64,000 nt of DNA. It comes from Burhinus oedicnemus. Lineage: Eukaryota > Chordata > Aves > Charadriiformes > Burhinidae. Shown here in pieces: positions 40,601 through 51,300 of the stretch. The stretch spans positions 4,971,633 to 5,035,632 of the forward strand of contig VFFE01007669.1 in NCBI GenBank assembly GCA_008921705.1. Direction: 5' to 3'. Position 1 is the stretch's first letter; each line of letters opens with the position of its first letter. The position numbers were made by a program, and so were the translations under genes. The notes under the pieces are model-generated. The model was not told the DNA's origin. It did not search any database and saw only the letters and a program-made list of their open reading frames with translations.

Positions 40601-42087
40601 ACAGCTCTCATGAGGAGAGAATGCCACCTCACCCAGGCTAAGACAATCAAGACAGAGACTATTCTAGAAAGCTAGTCAGAAGAGAAGCCTCACTCAAGCA
40701 CTCCAAATTGTCTTCTGGTGAAGTCTTCAGCTCCCTGGTGAATGAACAGGAACACAGAGAGCTCCAGAAAGACACACAATAGTGAAATTTGAAGTTTACT
40801 GGCTAGGCATCACCTCCACCCAATAACTGGTTGACCGATCTTTCCTTTTACCATTGAGTACAAAGAGAACAAAGAAGGGTACAATGAGGTACCACGTTCT
40901 TCTTCTTCTGACTAGGTACTTAAGTCTTGCCTCCAGCAGATCCGCATGCTTACAGAACACAAAGGACATCTGACTTCCCCAAAATCCCAGCCTGTTGGAT
41001 CCATCCAAGAGTTACCAAATTCCTTGATTTAAAGCCGAGAACAGCAAAAAGAGAAGGCAAGATGAACTGCAGACTGGGAAAGGACAGAAAAATGGATCCC
41101 TCTTACTCAATCTGTTCACTTCGGCATATTTGCTCACACGAAGTCCAAAAGTATTTGGACAGGCTTCATGGTTAGCTGTGCTAGGCCAAGGCAGCTGGCT
41201 GGGAGCTGACAGGTACTGCCTCCTGTGCACTCCGCCTTATCAACTTCCCTGAAGGCAGGCACTCGGTGCAAGGGCAACGAGATTTGCATAAACGTCCTAA
41301 AAAAAAGGCACACGCGCATTCAACAAAGAAGGAAGCCACCTCGCTGGACCCCCGCCGGTGCTGGCGGCCGGCAGGGAAGGCGGGGCTCACCCCCCCGCTC
41401 AGCCCGGCCCGGCCGCCGTTTCCACGTCCGACCCGCAGCCAGGTAGGGAGGGAGGCGACCCAGACGGAGGCAGGTGCCCCACTTACTCGCCCTGGCCCTC
41501 CCCCGGCGCGCAGGGAGGCACAGGGCAGAGACCGAGCTTGTGGACACACCTCCGCCGCCCAGCGGGGAGGCCGCTTCGCCCGCGGGGGCCGCCCCCGCCG
41601 GCAGGTGCCCGCCCGCCCCGCCGCGGCCGCCCGGCGCTCACCCGGCCTCCCGCATGACGTTGCTGTCGCCGCAGTCGCAGGCGCCCCCCGCCTGGCTCCG
41701 GAACATGTTGTAGTCGTGCCCGGCGTGCTCGCCCTGGTGGAAGCACTCGGCGCACAGGCTCATGCAGGGCGAGATCCCGCACGTCCGGCACCGGTAGGCC
41801 ACGAAGTTGGCCGTCCACACCAGGCCGCACAGCGTGGCCGGGTCGTAGGCCCGCACGGCTTGCACGAAGCTGTCCCACGGCTCCCCGCCCGACAGCAGGC
41901 AGCGGCACCACTCCAGCGCCTCGGCCGCCGCCTCGCCGCCGCCCGGCCCCGCCGCGGGGGCCAGCACCCGCTCCAGCAGCGCCCGCAGCTCGCCCGCCGC
42001 CGTCGCGCCGCTCTCGCCGCCCAGCGCCGTCTTCAGCCGCGCCGCCGTCGCCCGCTTATCGCGGCCGCTGGCGCCGGCCCCCGCCAT
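297..42087 (-). CDS. UBR3: UBR3, E3 ubiquitin-protein ligase (5' 16 coding exons, partial)
   Basis: UBR3 is an E3 ubiquitin ligase of the UBR-box family that acts in the cytoplasm. Sixteen exons, each bounded by AG/GT splice sites, join without a frame break: 42087-41642, 27501-27362, 26969-26811, 25126-24983, 24380-24331, 19735-19669, 15785-15655, 10325-10097, 6212-6033, 5250-5117, 3144-3058, 2464-2399, 2310-2221, 1370-1242, 1149-1097 and 430-297. They encode about 746 residues; the human protein is near 1,890 from memory, so the C-terminal part with the RING domain lies beyond the left edge. The zinc-binding UBR box is at residues 87-148, with the Cys/His series C87, C100, C103, C108, C112, C115, H117, H121, H124, C137, C139. 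The start is the ATG at 42087, in the context ATCATGG. Residues 297-335 form an acidic/basic linker with GKRKRVKL, a possible nuclear signal. The rest is helical and close to human UBR3 as I remember it. The 5' end faces METTL5 across a CpG island. Confidence 0.97.
1097..1149 (-). CDS. UBR3: UBR3 coding exon 15 (53 nt)
   Basis: Residues 685-701 plus two bases, [17 protein letters not shown]. The acceptor is CTTTCCGCAG and the donor GTAGGGT. Intron 14 is 92 bp. Confidence 0.94.
1242..1370 (-). CDS. UBR3: UBR3 coding exon 14
   Basis: Residues 642-684, [20 protein letters not shown] onward to DPDIYLLQ. The acceptor is CCTGAACAG and the donor GTAAGTT. Confidence 0.95.
1371..2220 (-). other. UBR3: UBR3 intron 13
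   Basis: AT-rich intron. Two short inverted pieces at about 1903-1930 (GGGTAGGTTCC / CCTACCCTTT) form a small hairpin. Nothing else was recognised. Confidence 0.7.
2221..2310 (-). CDS. UBR3: UBR3 coding exon 13
   Basis: Residues 612-641, including [18 protein letters not shown]. The acceptor is TGTTTCTAG and the donor GTACGGA. Intron 12, between this exon and exon 12, is only 88 bp. Confidence 0.95.
2399..2464 (-). CDS. UBR3: UBR3 coding exon 12
   Basis: Residues 590-611, [20 protein letters not shown] and SK. The acceptor is TTACTTTCAG and the donor GTAAGCA. It is a phase 0 exon of 66 nt. Confidence 0.94.
3058..3144 (-). CDS. UBR3: UBR3 coding exon 11
   Basis: Residues 561-589, [20 protein letters not shown] onward to NFVDE. 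The acceptor is CTTACTGCAG and the donor GTAAGTA. The exon is symmetric, with phase 0 on both sides. Confidence 0.95.
3145..5116 (-). other. UBR3: UBR3 intron 10
   Basis: An AT-rich intron with a GC-richer island at about 3,840-4,060. Open frames there on the plus strand show no family features. The island could be an old repeat, because CTCTTCCAACCCATCAC near 4037-4053 recalls avian CR1 tails, but the match is short. Confidence 0.6.
5117..5250 (-). CDS. UBR3: UBR3 coding exon 10
   Basis: Residues 516-560, with [20 protein letters not shown] and ending SHCKVR. The acceptor is ATCTTTCAAG. I placed the donor so that AGG precedes GTAAGAC, which keeps VR before exon 11's ETQEY. Confidence 0.94.
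5251..6032 (-). other. UBR3: UBR3 intron 9
   Basis: AT-rich intron in which I see no gene, RNA or clear repeat. Confidence 0.7.
6033..6212 (-). CDS. UBR3: UBR3 coding exon 9
   Basis: Residues 456-515, from [17 protein letters not shown] to [10 protein letters not shown]. The acceptor is AAATCTAG and the donor GTATGTG. Confidence 0.95.
6213..10096 (-). other. UBR3: UBR3 intron 8
   Basis: A 3.9-kb intron. It holds an AT microsatellite-like stretch near 6,851-6,910. Weak open frames near 6.6-7.2 kb resemble no family. I see nothing else. Confidence 0.65.
6851..6910. repeat. AT-rich low-complexity (ATAA)n stretch
   Basis: About 60 bp made of ATAA, AAT and TATA units, directly readable. It lies in UBR3 intron 8. 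Confidence 0.85.
10097..10325 (-). CDS. UBR3: UBR3 coding exon 8
   Basis: Residues 380-455, the second-largest coding exon of this gene in the window. It contains [20 protein letters not shown] and ends CLIKSELQ. The acceptor is GATTTGCAG and the donor GTAGGTT. Confidence 0.95.
10326..15654 (-). other. UBR3: UBR3 intron 7
   Basis: A 5.3-kb intron. It contains a probable CR1-type fragment near 12.4-12.6 kb. Plus-strand open frames near 12.97-13.38 kb and 15.06-15.31 kb show no conserved features, and no exon or RNA gene was recognised. Confidence 0.65.
12371..12647 (+). mobile_element. Probable decayed CR1-type LINE 3' fragment
   Basis: The stretch beginning CCATAGTAGGTCAAATCAGT and continuing CCATCTAGCTCAGTATCCT, then CAGCTTCCAACCATTTGCA about 130 bp later, follows in order the pieces of a dispersed repeat that I remember from turtles, crocodilians and birds and associate with CR1 3' regions. 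It is strongly diverged and carries no open frame. The family name is from memory and was not searched. Confidence 0.5.
15655..15785 (-). CDS. UBR3: UBR3 coding exon 7
   Basis: Residues 336-379, with [20 protein letters not shown] and ending LPDQDYK. The acceptor is TTTATGCAG. The donor reads GTACTTG. Confidence 0.95.
15786..19668 (-). other. UBR3: UBR3 intron 6
   Basis: A 3.9-kb intron. It holds an (AAT)n run near 16,799-16,814 and a long near-palindrome at 18,083-18,267. No exon or RNA gene was recognised. Confidence 0.65.
18083..18267. repeat. 185-bp near-palindrome, MITE-like
   Basis: The left arm (from AGGGAGTCTGC through GGAAAAGGTAA, ATCTGTTTTTATTCAATA and AGTTTTCT) is matched on the other strand by the right arm (AGGGAATCTGC, GGGAAAGGTAA, ATCTGTTTTTATTAAATA, AGTTTTCT). 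The arms run about 85-90 bp with small gaps, around a short centre near 18,170-18,178. Long imperfect arms with no coding content fit a non-autonomous DNA transposon or a foldback element. No clear target-site duplication was identified. An inverted duplication of local origin is the alternative. Confidence 0.7.
19669..19735 (-). CDS. UBR3: UBR3 coding exon 6 (67 nt)
   Basis: Residues 314-335, [19 protein letters not shown] and three more. An acidic start is followed by a basic, nuclear-signal-like cluster. The acceptor is CCCCAACCCAG and the donor GTATTTA. Exons 5 and 6 total 117 nt, so skipping both keeps the frame. Confidence 0.92.
19736..24330 (-). other. UBR3: UBR3 intron 5
   Basis: A 4.6-kb AT-rich intron. 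I found no conserved exon between exons 5 and 6, whose frames join directly, and no repeat family that I can name. Confidence 0.65.
24331..24380 (-). CDS. UBR3: UBR3 coding exon 5 (50 nt)
   Basis: Residues 297-313, a Gly/Ala/Thr-rich run ending in the acidic GQGDSSDE. The acceptor is TTTCAAAAG and the donor GTGAGAC. At 50 nt it is the shortest UBR3 exon here. It was found by joining frames between exons 4 and 6. Confidence 0.9.
24381..24982 (-). other. UBR3: UBR3 intron 4
   Basis: A 602-bp intron in which I see nothing beyond the splice sites. Confidence 0.7.
24983..25126 (-). CDS. UBR3: UBR3 coding exon 4
   Basis: Residues 249-296, including [20 protein letters not shown]. The acceptor is TATTTAAG. 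The donor GTTTGTG is weaker than its neighbours', which fits possible variable inclusion of the next exons. The second half diverges from human UBR3 more than the flanking exons do. Confidence 0.93.
25127..26810 (-). other. UBR3: UBR3 intron 3
   Basis: A 1.7-kb intron. It has a short purine-rich A tract near 26,336-26,357 and (AAC)n-like sequence at about 26,652-26,672. No other element was recognised. Confidence 0.65.
26811..26969 (-). CDS. UBR3: UBR3 coding exon 3
   Basis: Residues 196-248, including [20 protein letters not shown], a stretch that matches vertebrate UBR3 as I remember it. The acceptor is GGTTTTCAG and the donor GTATGTT. Confidence 0.95.
26970..27361 (-). other. UBR3: UBR3 intron 2
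   Basis: A 392-bp intron in which I see nothing further. Confidence 0.7.
27362..27501 (-). CDS. UBR3: UBR3 coding exon 2
   Basis: Residues 149-195, starting GFCKRHRIK and containing [14 protein letters not shown]. The acceptor is TTTATAG and the donor GTATGTT. It is joined to exon 1 across the largest intron, about 14.1 kb. Confidence 0.95.
28571..28625. repeat. Compound microsatellite (CA)n-(A)29-(GA)n
   Basis: A short CA run is followed by 29 consecutive A (28,588-28,616) and a short GA run, all directly readable. It is likely to vary in length. Confidence 0.9.
28876..28966. repeat. Degenerate minisatellite, unit TCATTCACTTTTG
   Basis: The motif TCATTCACTTTT recurs at least three times, with related copies between (TTTCACTTTTG, GACATTCAC), spaced irregularly over about 90 bp. 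Confidence 0.75.
29714..29751. repeat. Exact 19-bp tandem duplication
   Basis: TACTATTGTAGCTGTTCTT occurs twice back to back with no mismatch. Confidence 0.9.
30559..30630 (+). mobile_element. Possible CR1 3'-tail remnant
   Basis: TATGGAGAGGAAGTCTGACT followed by AGATAACTG and, further on, GATCTAAATTTTATTACATG recalls the conserved end of avian CR1 (GGACTAGATGA, then ATTCTATGATTC). It is short and diverged, so chance similarity is possible. Confidence 0.3.
34446..34485. repeat. 21-bp tandem duplication
   Basis: Two adjacent copies of AGTACACCTTCTATTTAAA with a period of 21 bp. Confidence 0.85.
36105..36345 (+). repeat. Probable old dispersed amniote repeat
   Basis: ATTACTTACAAATGCATGGT, then AACTGTGGTTCTTTGAAATG, a TGGTCAGTATGAATTCC segment, and about 140 bp later CTCAGTCCCTTCAGGCA. 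This order matches a dispersed repeat I remember from turtle and crocodilian sequence (TAACTGGAGGTTCTTCGAGA, then TATTCC, then CTCAGTTCCTTC). I cannot give its family name with confidence. It contains an 83-codon open frame that I read as accidental. Confidence 0.4.
39567..39676. repeat. 55-bp tandem duplication, about 90% identical
   Basis: Two neighbouring copies of a unit starting GTTGCTGAAC and containing GGAATTATTTATCTAGAAT, period 55 bp, with about five internal differences. Confidence 0.88.
41642..42087 (-). CDS. UBR3: UBR3 coding exon 1 (start codon and UBR box)
   Basis: This exon encodes residues 1-148 plus two bases of codon 149. It holds an Ala/Gly-rich N-terminus and then the whole UBR box, ending MREAG just before donor GTGAGC. 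It lies inside the CpG island, which explains long stop-free shadows on both strands. The next codons, in exon 2, read FCKRHRIK. Confidence 0.96.
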
Positions 42088-43516
42088 GATGGGAAACTGA
42101 GGAGCCGTTACGGCTGCGCCGGGTTCCCGGCTCTGGGGCTCCCCCCGCCGCCCTCTCTCCCCTCCCAGCGGCGCCTCCCTCTCGCGATAGCCGCGGAACC
42201 GGCGCCCTCCCCGTCGCCCGCCCGCTCCCTCCTCCTGACACTGCTTCTCCCCTCCCCTGACATTACCCCTCCTCTTCCTCTGCCCTCCCCGCCGGCCCGC
42301 GCCGCCCTGTCAGCGCGCAGGTGCGCGGCCCGCGCCGCCGCCCCACAAAATGTCGCCGCTCGCCGGCCTGAATCTTGTTGTCGGGACGGGGGGCACGGCA
42401 GCCGCGGGGTGCGCACCGCCTGCCATCCCGGCCCCGACCGCCCTTCGCTCGGCGGGCCCACCTGGGGAGGCCGGCGCCCCCGACGGTAGCGGAGTCCTCT
42501 GTTGCCGGGCCGTTCCTCGAGCGAAGACAGCGCGCCGCCACCGGTGTGGCCGGGCCGGGCTGAGGCGGCGGCTCGGAGGGCAGGGGCACGGCGGGGGACG
42601 CGGGAAGCACCTCTGAGGCTTGAGGCCCGCGGTTGGGAGCTCGCTGCCATGGAGCGTGGCGGGCCTTCGGCGGCAGCACCGCACCTCGCTGGGGACCCCT
42701 GCTTCCCGGCGGCGGCGGGCCGGGCCGGCTGGCCGGCGCCATCCGCGGCCCCACGCCCTGAGGGACCGGGGTGCCTCTGCGTGCTCCCACCAGGAGAGAA
42801 TGTGCTTGGATGCGGGTTGCCGTAGCTTACGTGATGATCAACAGTTTTAAATAGATTTTCAACTGTGTAATGGAAGAAATTAAAGAGAAAAAAAAAACCA
42901 CAAAACCTGTCCCTAAAGGAGAGTAACTTCTTATCTGACAGCAACAAAACCCCAGGCCCTGAGGCGGACGCCCCTCTGCTGGCTTTGCCACCGTATTTCC
43001 TATGGCCATCCACCTTCTGGTGACTCGCGGTGGGGTTCCGTCAGGGCAGGGAACGCCGGGCAGGCGGTGCAGTAGGTCTCCCTCCAGGATCATAGGAAGG
43101 AAAACGTGAGAAAAGCGAGTGAATCTCTTGTTTTTCTCTCATGGGCCGTCCTGCCCGCCCCGCGGGCGGCGGTCCGTTTCCTTGCTGTCCCTAATGGCAC
43201 TCAACAGCTGGACCGCCAAGGAGGACAAACGCGGGAGGCTGGGCTTTCGCAGGCACCCAACGGCGCTTACGCATCAGGTTGTAATAAAATGCGTCGTGCT
43301 TATAATACGTGACAGCCAAACGCCGCAGTTGTTAATTACAAGAAGGGGAGAGTTTAGCTGCGTTCCGTCCCCGCAGGTCCCCGTTTACCCGCAACGCGGC
43401 GGCGGACCCCCGCCCTGCCACAGGGCTACCGGCGGACACCTCGCGCCAAGGGGCGGGGCGCGGCGGCGCGTCACTCGGCGGCCCGGCCCGCCGCCGGGGG
43501 GTGGCTCGCGGCGCGG

Positions 43517-43524
43517 CGGAAGTG
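43517..43524 (+). promoter_or_regulatory. ETS-family site CGGAAGTG
   Basis: A perfect CGGAAGTG about 60 bp before the METTL5 exon 1 donor, in the island core. ETS/GABPA sites of this form are typical of CpG-island housekeeping promoters. The assignment is by motif only. Confidence 0.5.
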
Positions 43525-43581
43525 CGCGACGGCGCTCGAGTCGGCCCGGTCCGGCCCCTCAGCCCGCCCCGCCGGGCTGCG
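43525..43581 (+). other. METTL5: METTL5 5' UTR exon 1 (start approximate)
   Basis: A strong donor, GCG/GTGAGTGGG, lies at 43,582. The next acceptor in the right place is at 44,023, where the coding exon begins. There is no ATG in the stretch before the donor. The 5' limit shown is arbitrary. Confidence 0.55.
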
Positions 43582-44023
43582 GTGAGTGGGGGCGGTGTCA
43601 CGGGGCGGCCGCGGAGGGTGGCGGAGGTCCCTAGGGTCGGCTCCTGCTCAGCTTAGGGCTGGACGCCTCTCTGGGCGGCGGACGGGCCCTGTCGGTAGGA
43701 GCGGAGCCCAGCGCCGAGGGCCGGTGCTGTGGTCTGATGCGGGTGCGGAGCCTCCTCGGCGTCTGGCCTGGGGTGGGAGCCGGTTACCGGCGGTGCGTGA
43801 GGAAAGAGGCTGCCGCGGCCCGGGAACGGCCTCGCGTTAGCCAGCGCCGCGCTTGCCCCCTTCCCCCACCCCGTCATCGGTGGGCCGTCAGCAGGATCCC
43901 TGAAAACGGCTGCATGGAAACACCTGGGAGATGGTGAGGAGTACAGTGGGATTTTAAGTATAAAATAATTTAATATGTAGTTTATTTATATCATTGCAAC
44001 TGATGATACATTATTTTCCTTAG
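43582..44023 (+). other. METTL5: METTL5 intron 1
   Basis: GC-rich at first, still in the CpG island, then AT-rich up to the acceptor. No further element was recognised. Confidence 0.6.
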
Positions 44024-44027
44024 TTAA

Positions 44028-48184
<4,157 letters not shown>

Positions 48185-48216
48185 GGCATGTCTTTAAAAC
48201 CTATTGAGAATGGAAC

Positions 48217-48222
48217 AATAAA
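48217..48222 (+). terminator. METTL5: METTL5 poly(A) signal AATAAA
   Basis: A canonical AATAAA 33 bp after the METTL5 stop. Cleavage is expected about 10-25 bp on, near 48,232-48,247, at the edge of the SSB stop codon at 48,252. Confidence 0.8.
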
Positions 48223-48235
48223 ACCAATTACACAT

Positions 48236-48245
48236 TTTATTTATT
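48236..48245 (-). terminator. SSB: SSB poly(A) signal, overlapping double AATAAA
   Basis: On the minus strand AATAAATAAA begins only 6 nt after the SSB TAA stop. Cleavage 10-25 nt on would fall near 48,210-48,226, on top of METTL5's own signal and leaving a 3' UTR of about 30-40 nt. Confidence 0.75.
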
Positions 48246-48251
48246 TTAGCA

Positions 48252-48349
48252 TTACTGATCTCCATCTCCATTTTCTGTTTTCAGTTGTTTTGGTGCAGGT
48301 TCTTCTTTTTCCATTTCCTCTAGTGGTCTCTTCTTGGGACTTGCTGGTT
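48252..48349 (-). CDS. SSB: SSB last exon
   Basis: Residues 376-407, [20 protein letters not shown] then [12 protein letters not shown] and TAA. KKRP and the final segment correspond to the nuclear-localisation end of human La. The acceptor is ATCTTGCAG. Confidence 0.95.
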
Positions 48350-51300
48350 CTGCAAGATTGAATATGTAGTCATTTATGGTAAAGGAAAGCATTTCAGTAT
48401 TACCTGAAGTCTTCTGAAAAAAGAAATGCTTCTTGCCATGTAAGTTCAAGGATGAGTCCTAGTTTATCCAAAGCCACTGCTGTGCTAGAGGGTTTACTTA
48501 TTACTGTGACTTCAAGCTTTTAGATGTTCTAATACACCAACTTTTAAGAGCTTCTTCCCTGTACAACTTTACAGCAGGAGGGCAGGTAAGAAGATGAAGG
48601 AATACAATCTAACAGGACTAGATTTCACTGGGTTTTGTTTAAACAAGTGCTATATCTAACGAACAGAAGCCTAGCTCTTCATCTTCCCCAAGCTAAATAC
48701 CAATATGCAGAACTATCAGTCTTCTCATATCCTCAAGGAAAAAAAGATCACCACTCAAGAAAGTGGGCCTGTACAGTTGTGTAATGTTGCTGACAACTAC
48801 CATCTTTCAACGCAGAATGCTTTAAACAGCCCTGTAGTACAGCCTCAGCTATCTAGGGATTATTTTAATACGCTTTTTGGACAGTTCTGGAAGGAATCAA
48901 GCAGAATACCCTTAAAGTTATTCTACTGATACTGACAGAGGACAGAGATACTACGATGTAGGGCCAAACTGAAATACTTGTAAGAAACATGGGTACTTCT
49001 CCAGAAAGTAGCTCTGTGTACTAAAGAAGCTGCCTCCAGTGCACAGCATGACGTACCTGTTTTAGTATCATCTTCACCACCTTCTTCTTCATTCTCAAAC
49101 TTTATTTTCTTACCCTGGAACTGTACTTTCCCTTTGTGTCCACCTTGAGGTATCTTTCCACCTCTTCCTTTTCCTTTAATTTTGCGTCCTGTGGGGATAG
49201 ATGTCAGTAACTTAGTATAGTTTGTCTTTTAACTGGCAAGCCCAAAAGAGTGCTTCACAGTTAGCATTTAGTATGTATTCACTGTTTACAGTTACTTTCA
49301 CACAGTGCCACTTCCAGGACATTATAAATGCTTAAACCAGTAGAAGGAGCACCTTTCGTTTTCTGTTTCAGCAATTCTTGCTGATCTTCCAGTATTTTTT
49401 TCAGAGCTTCCTTCTCTGCATCTCCTTCTATCACTTCCCATGTAACATCCTTGTTCCGAAGCTGTAAGTTCCCGTTATGTGCTGCTTTGGCTTTTTCCAG
49501 AGCTTCTTTTGCAATATCCTTAAATAGGATAATTCCCTTAAAAAGAAGAGTAGTATTTGCATTTGAATCTTACTGCGAAAACACTCAGCTCGAACGATGA
49601 AAAACATATCCTCTCAGGTACTTTAGCGAGTTCATTATTCTTGCATGATGTAAAATATGTCTAGACTGAAGCAAAATCCTCAGACTGTCCTAACAAACAT
49701 TCTCAGTCTCAGTTTTGAACTTACCAACTGAGAAGGCTGGAACCTTTATCTGTTCTTTTGAAAGAGTTTAAGGGAATAATTTAATTCTCTAAATATTCTG
49801 CAATTTCTTAAGTCAAATAATTTCTTATTTGATTATGTAAGAGAACAAGCATTTAAGCATTCAGTTTCAGACTTCAATACAGAGATCTTAACTCCTTGTC
49901 CAAGATTCTACTGACCTCCTTTGCACCTCTGACAAAGTGTATCCATTTGATTTCTCCGTGATCAGAAAATACATCATGGAGGTCTTCTCTGCATGTTTGA
50001 TCATCTAGATCACCAGAAAACTTCAGAAGACATCCTGTCTTTTCTTCCAGAGACTTCTAAATGAAATAAAATAAAAAAAAAAAAAAAAACACAACTACAA
50101 TTTTATTGAAGAGTCAAGCTTGAATATTCTTTTTTCCCCCCCTCAATCCTAAGACTATTATAACATGATAGTGATAAATAAGCAATTGAAATCACCCCCG
50201 CTTAGCACCATCAGTAACCCTAGCATTCATGCTACATAGCTTACTTATGCTGATGTCCAAGTCTTGCATGGTGTCCCATTTCTCCCCTCTGTCCCTTTTA
50301 AAAATTTTCTTTGCTTACTATAATACAGGACTCCTTTCCTGTAAGAGAGTTACACTCTCTAAATTCTACAAAACAGTTTTCTGAAGGCTGACTCCTCAGG
50401 TTGAAAGTCTGTATAATCCTTACTGGATTCTTCAAATACCACAGAAGGCGGCCCATCTCAATCATGCATTTAGGATCACTTCTGAACAGGTGATCACTTG
50501 CCTAATAACTTAAATTCAGGATATGATCCTTGAAACAAAAGTCTCTTGAAACTAAGATTAAATACCATGACAAAACAAAGTCTTACTGTAGGTTAGTTGG
50601 AAAAGCTGAAGTGACTTTCTAGAAAGTGCTCTATATTATAGAATTTCAAATTCTGAATATCCTGTATGTTAGCTTTACAAAATGTAGCTGCAGGAGCATG
50701 TTTGTTATTTGTGGATTGAAAATCCACACAAAAGCAAGCACTACATAGTTTTCAGGTATAGAGATTTAAGAAACCCATACCATTTCAGCATCTGCTGCTT
50801 GTTTCTGTTTTTCTTCTTTTTCCCTGTAGAAAAGTTAAATTAGTTAAGAGTTGGTTCAAGCGTGGTCAGGGGAGTAAAACCAGGCACTCAATTGATAACG
50901 ACTTACTGTTTAGCTCTTGCTTTAGCTTCTACTTTGTTTTGTCTCCTTTCTTCATTCTTCTTTGTACAATACTCCTCCCTTCAATAGAATATAAACTAAG
51001 TTAATACCACTTAAAGTATTCCATTATAATTCCTTTGTAAGACAGCAGTAGCCAAGAAACAGTTGAGATTATCTTTGGGAGTTGAGATGCTAGCATCCAA
51101 AAGGAACAGCTATCAATACCTGTACAACACTGTCACTTCTCAGCTCAGGCCAGGTTCTTGTCTACATCCGCCCTTGACCATTATTAGTTCATACATCAGT
51201 TAAGTGGACTTACTTCAAAAGTACTATCAGCTCTGTGTCTTTGTACTTTTGGTTTGGGATCTCTGTAAACTTCTTAGCAGATTCAACGCTATCGAAAACT

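Larger units (their letters stand above)
27502..41641 (-). other. UBR3: UBR3 intron 1 (14.1 kb)
   Basis: The largest intron; the reading frame runs directly from exon 1 to exon 2 across it. It holds several simple and tandem repeats (entered separately), a probable old dispersed repeat near 36.1-36.35 kb, and a CR1-like tail near 30.56 kb. Plus-strand open frames near 34.1-34.5 kb (130 codons) and 35.65-36.0 kb (115 codons) show no family signature. The right-hand 300 bp enter the CpG island. Confidence 0.65.
41330..43900. promoter_or_regulatory. CpG island, bidirectional UBR3/METTL5 promoter
   Basis: About 2.5 kb of dense CpG, very GC-rich against AT-rich flanks. It covers UBR3 exon 1 (minus), its 5' UTR and the METTL5 first exon (plus). 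No TATA box was seen in the centre, as is usual for broad housekeeping promoters. UBR3's ATG lies about 1.5 kb from the METTL5 exon 1 donor, with the genes pointing away from each other. Exact start sites cannot be read from sequence. A short AT-richer segment at about 42,830-42,960 splits the island. Confidence 0.85.

Noticed and set aside
41266..42489. A 407-codon plus-strand open frame across the CpG island
   Set aside because: It is antisense to UBR3 exon 1, rich in Arg, Ala and Pro, and shows no domain. GC-rich sequence has few stops, and UBR3 on the other strand is certain.
42108..43013. A 301-codon minus-strand open frame upstream of the UBR3 start
   Set aside because: Low-complexity Arg/Gly/Pro sequence in the CpG island with no splice link to a known gene. 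It is probably promoter and 5' UTR.
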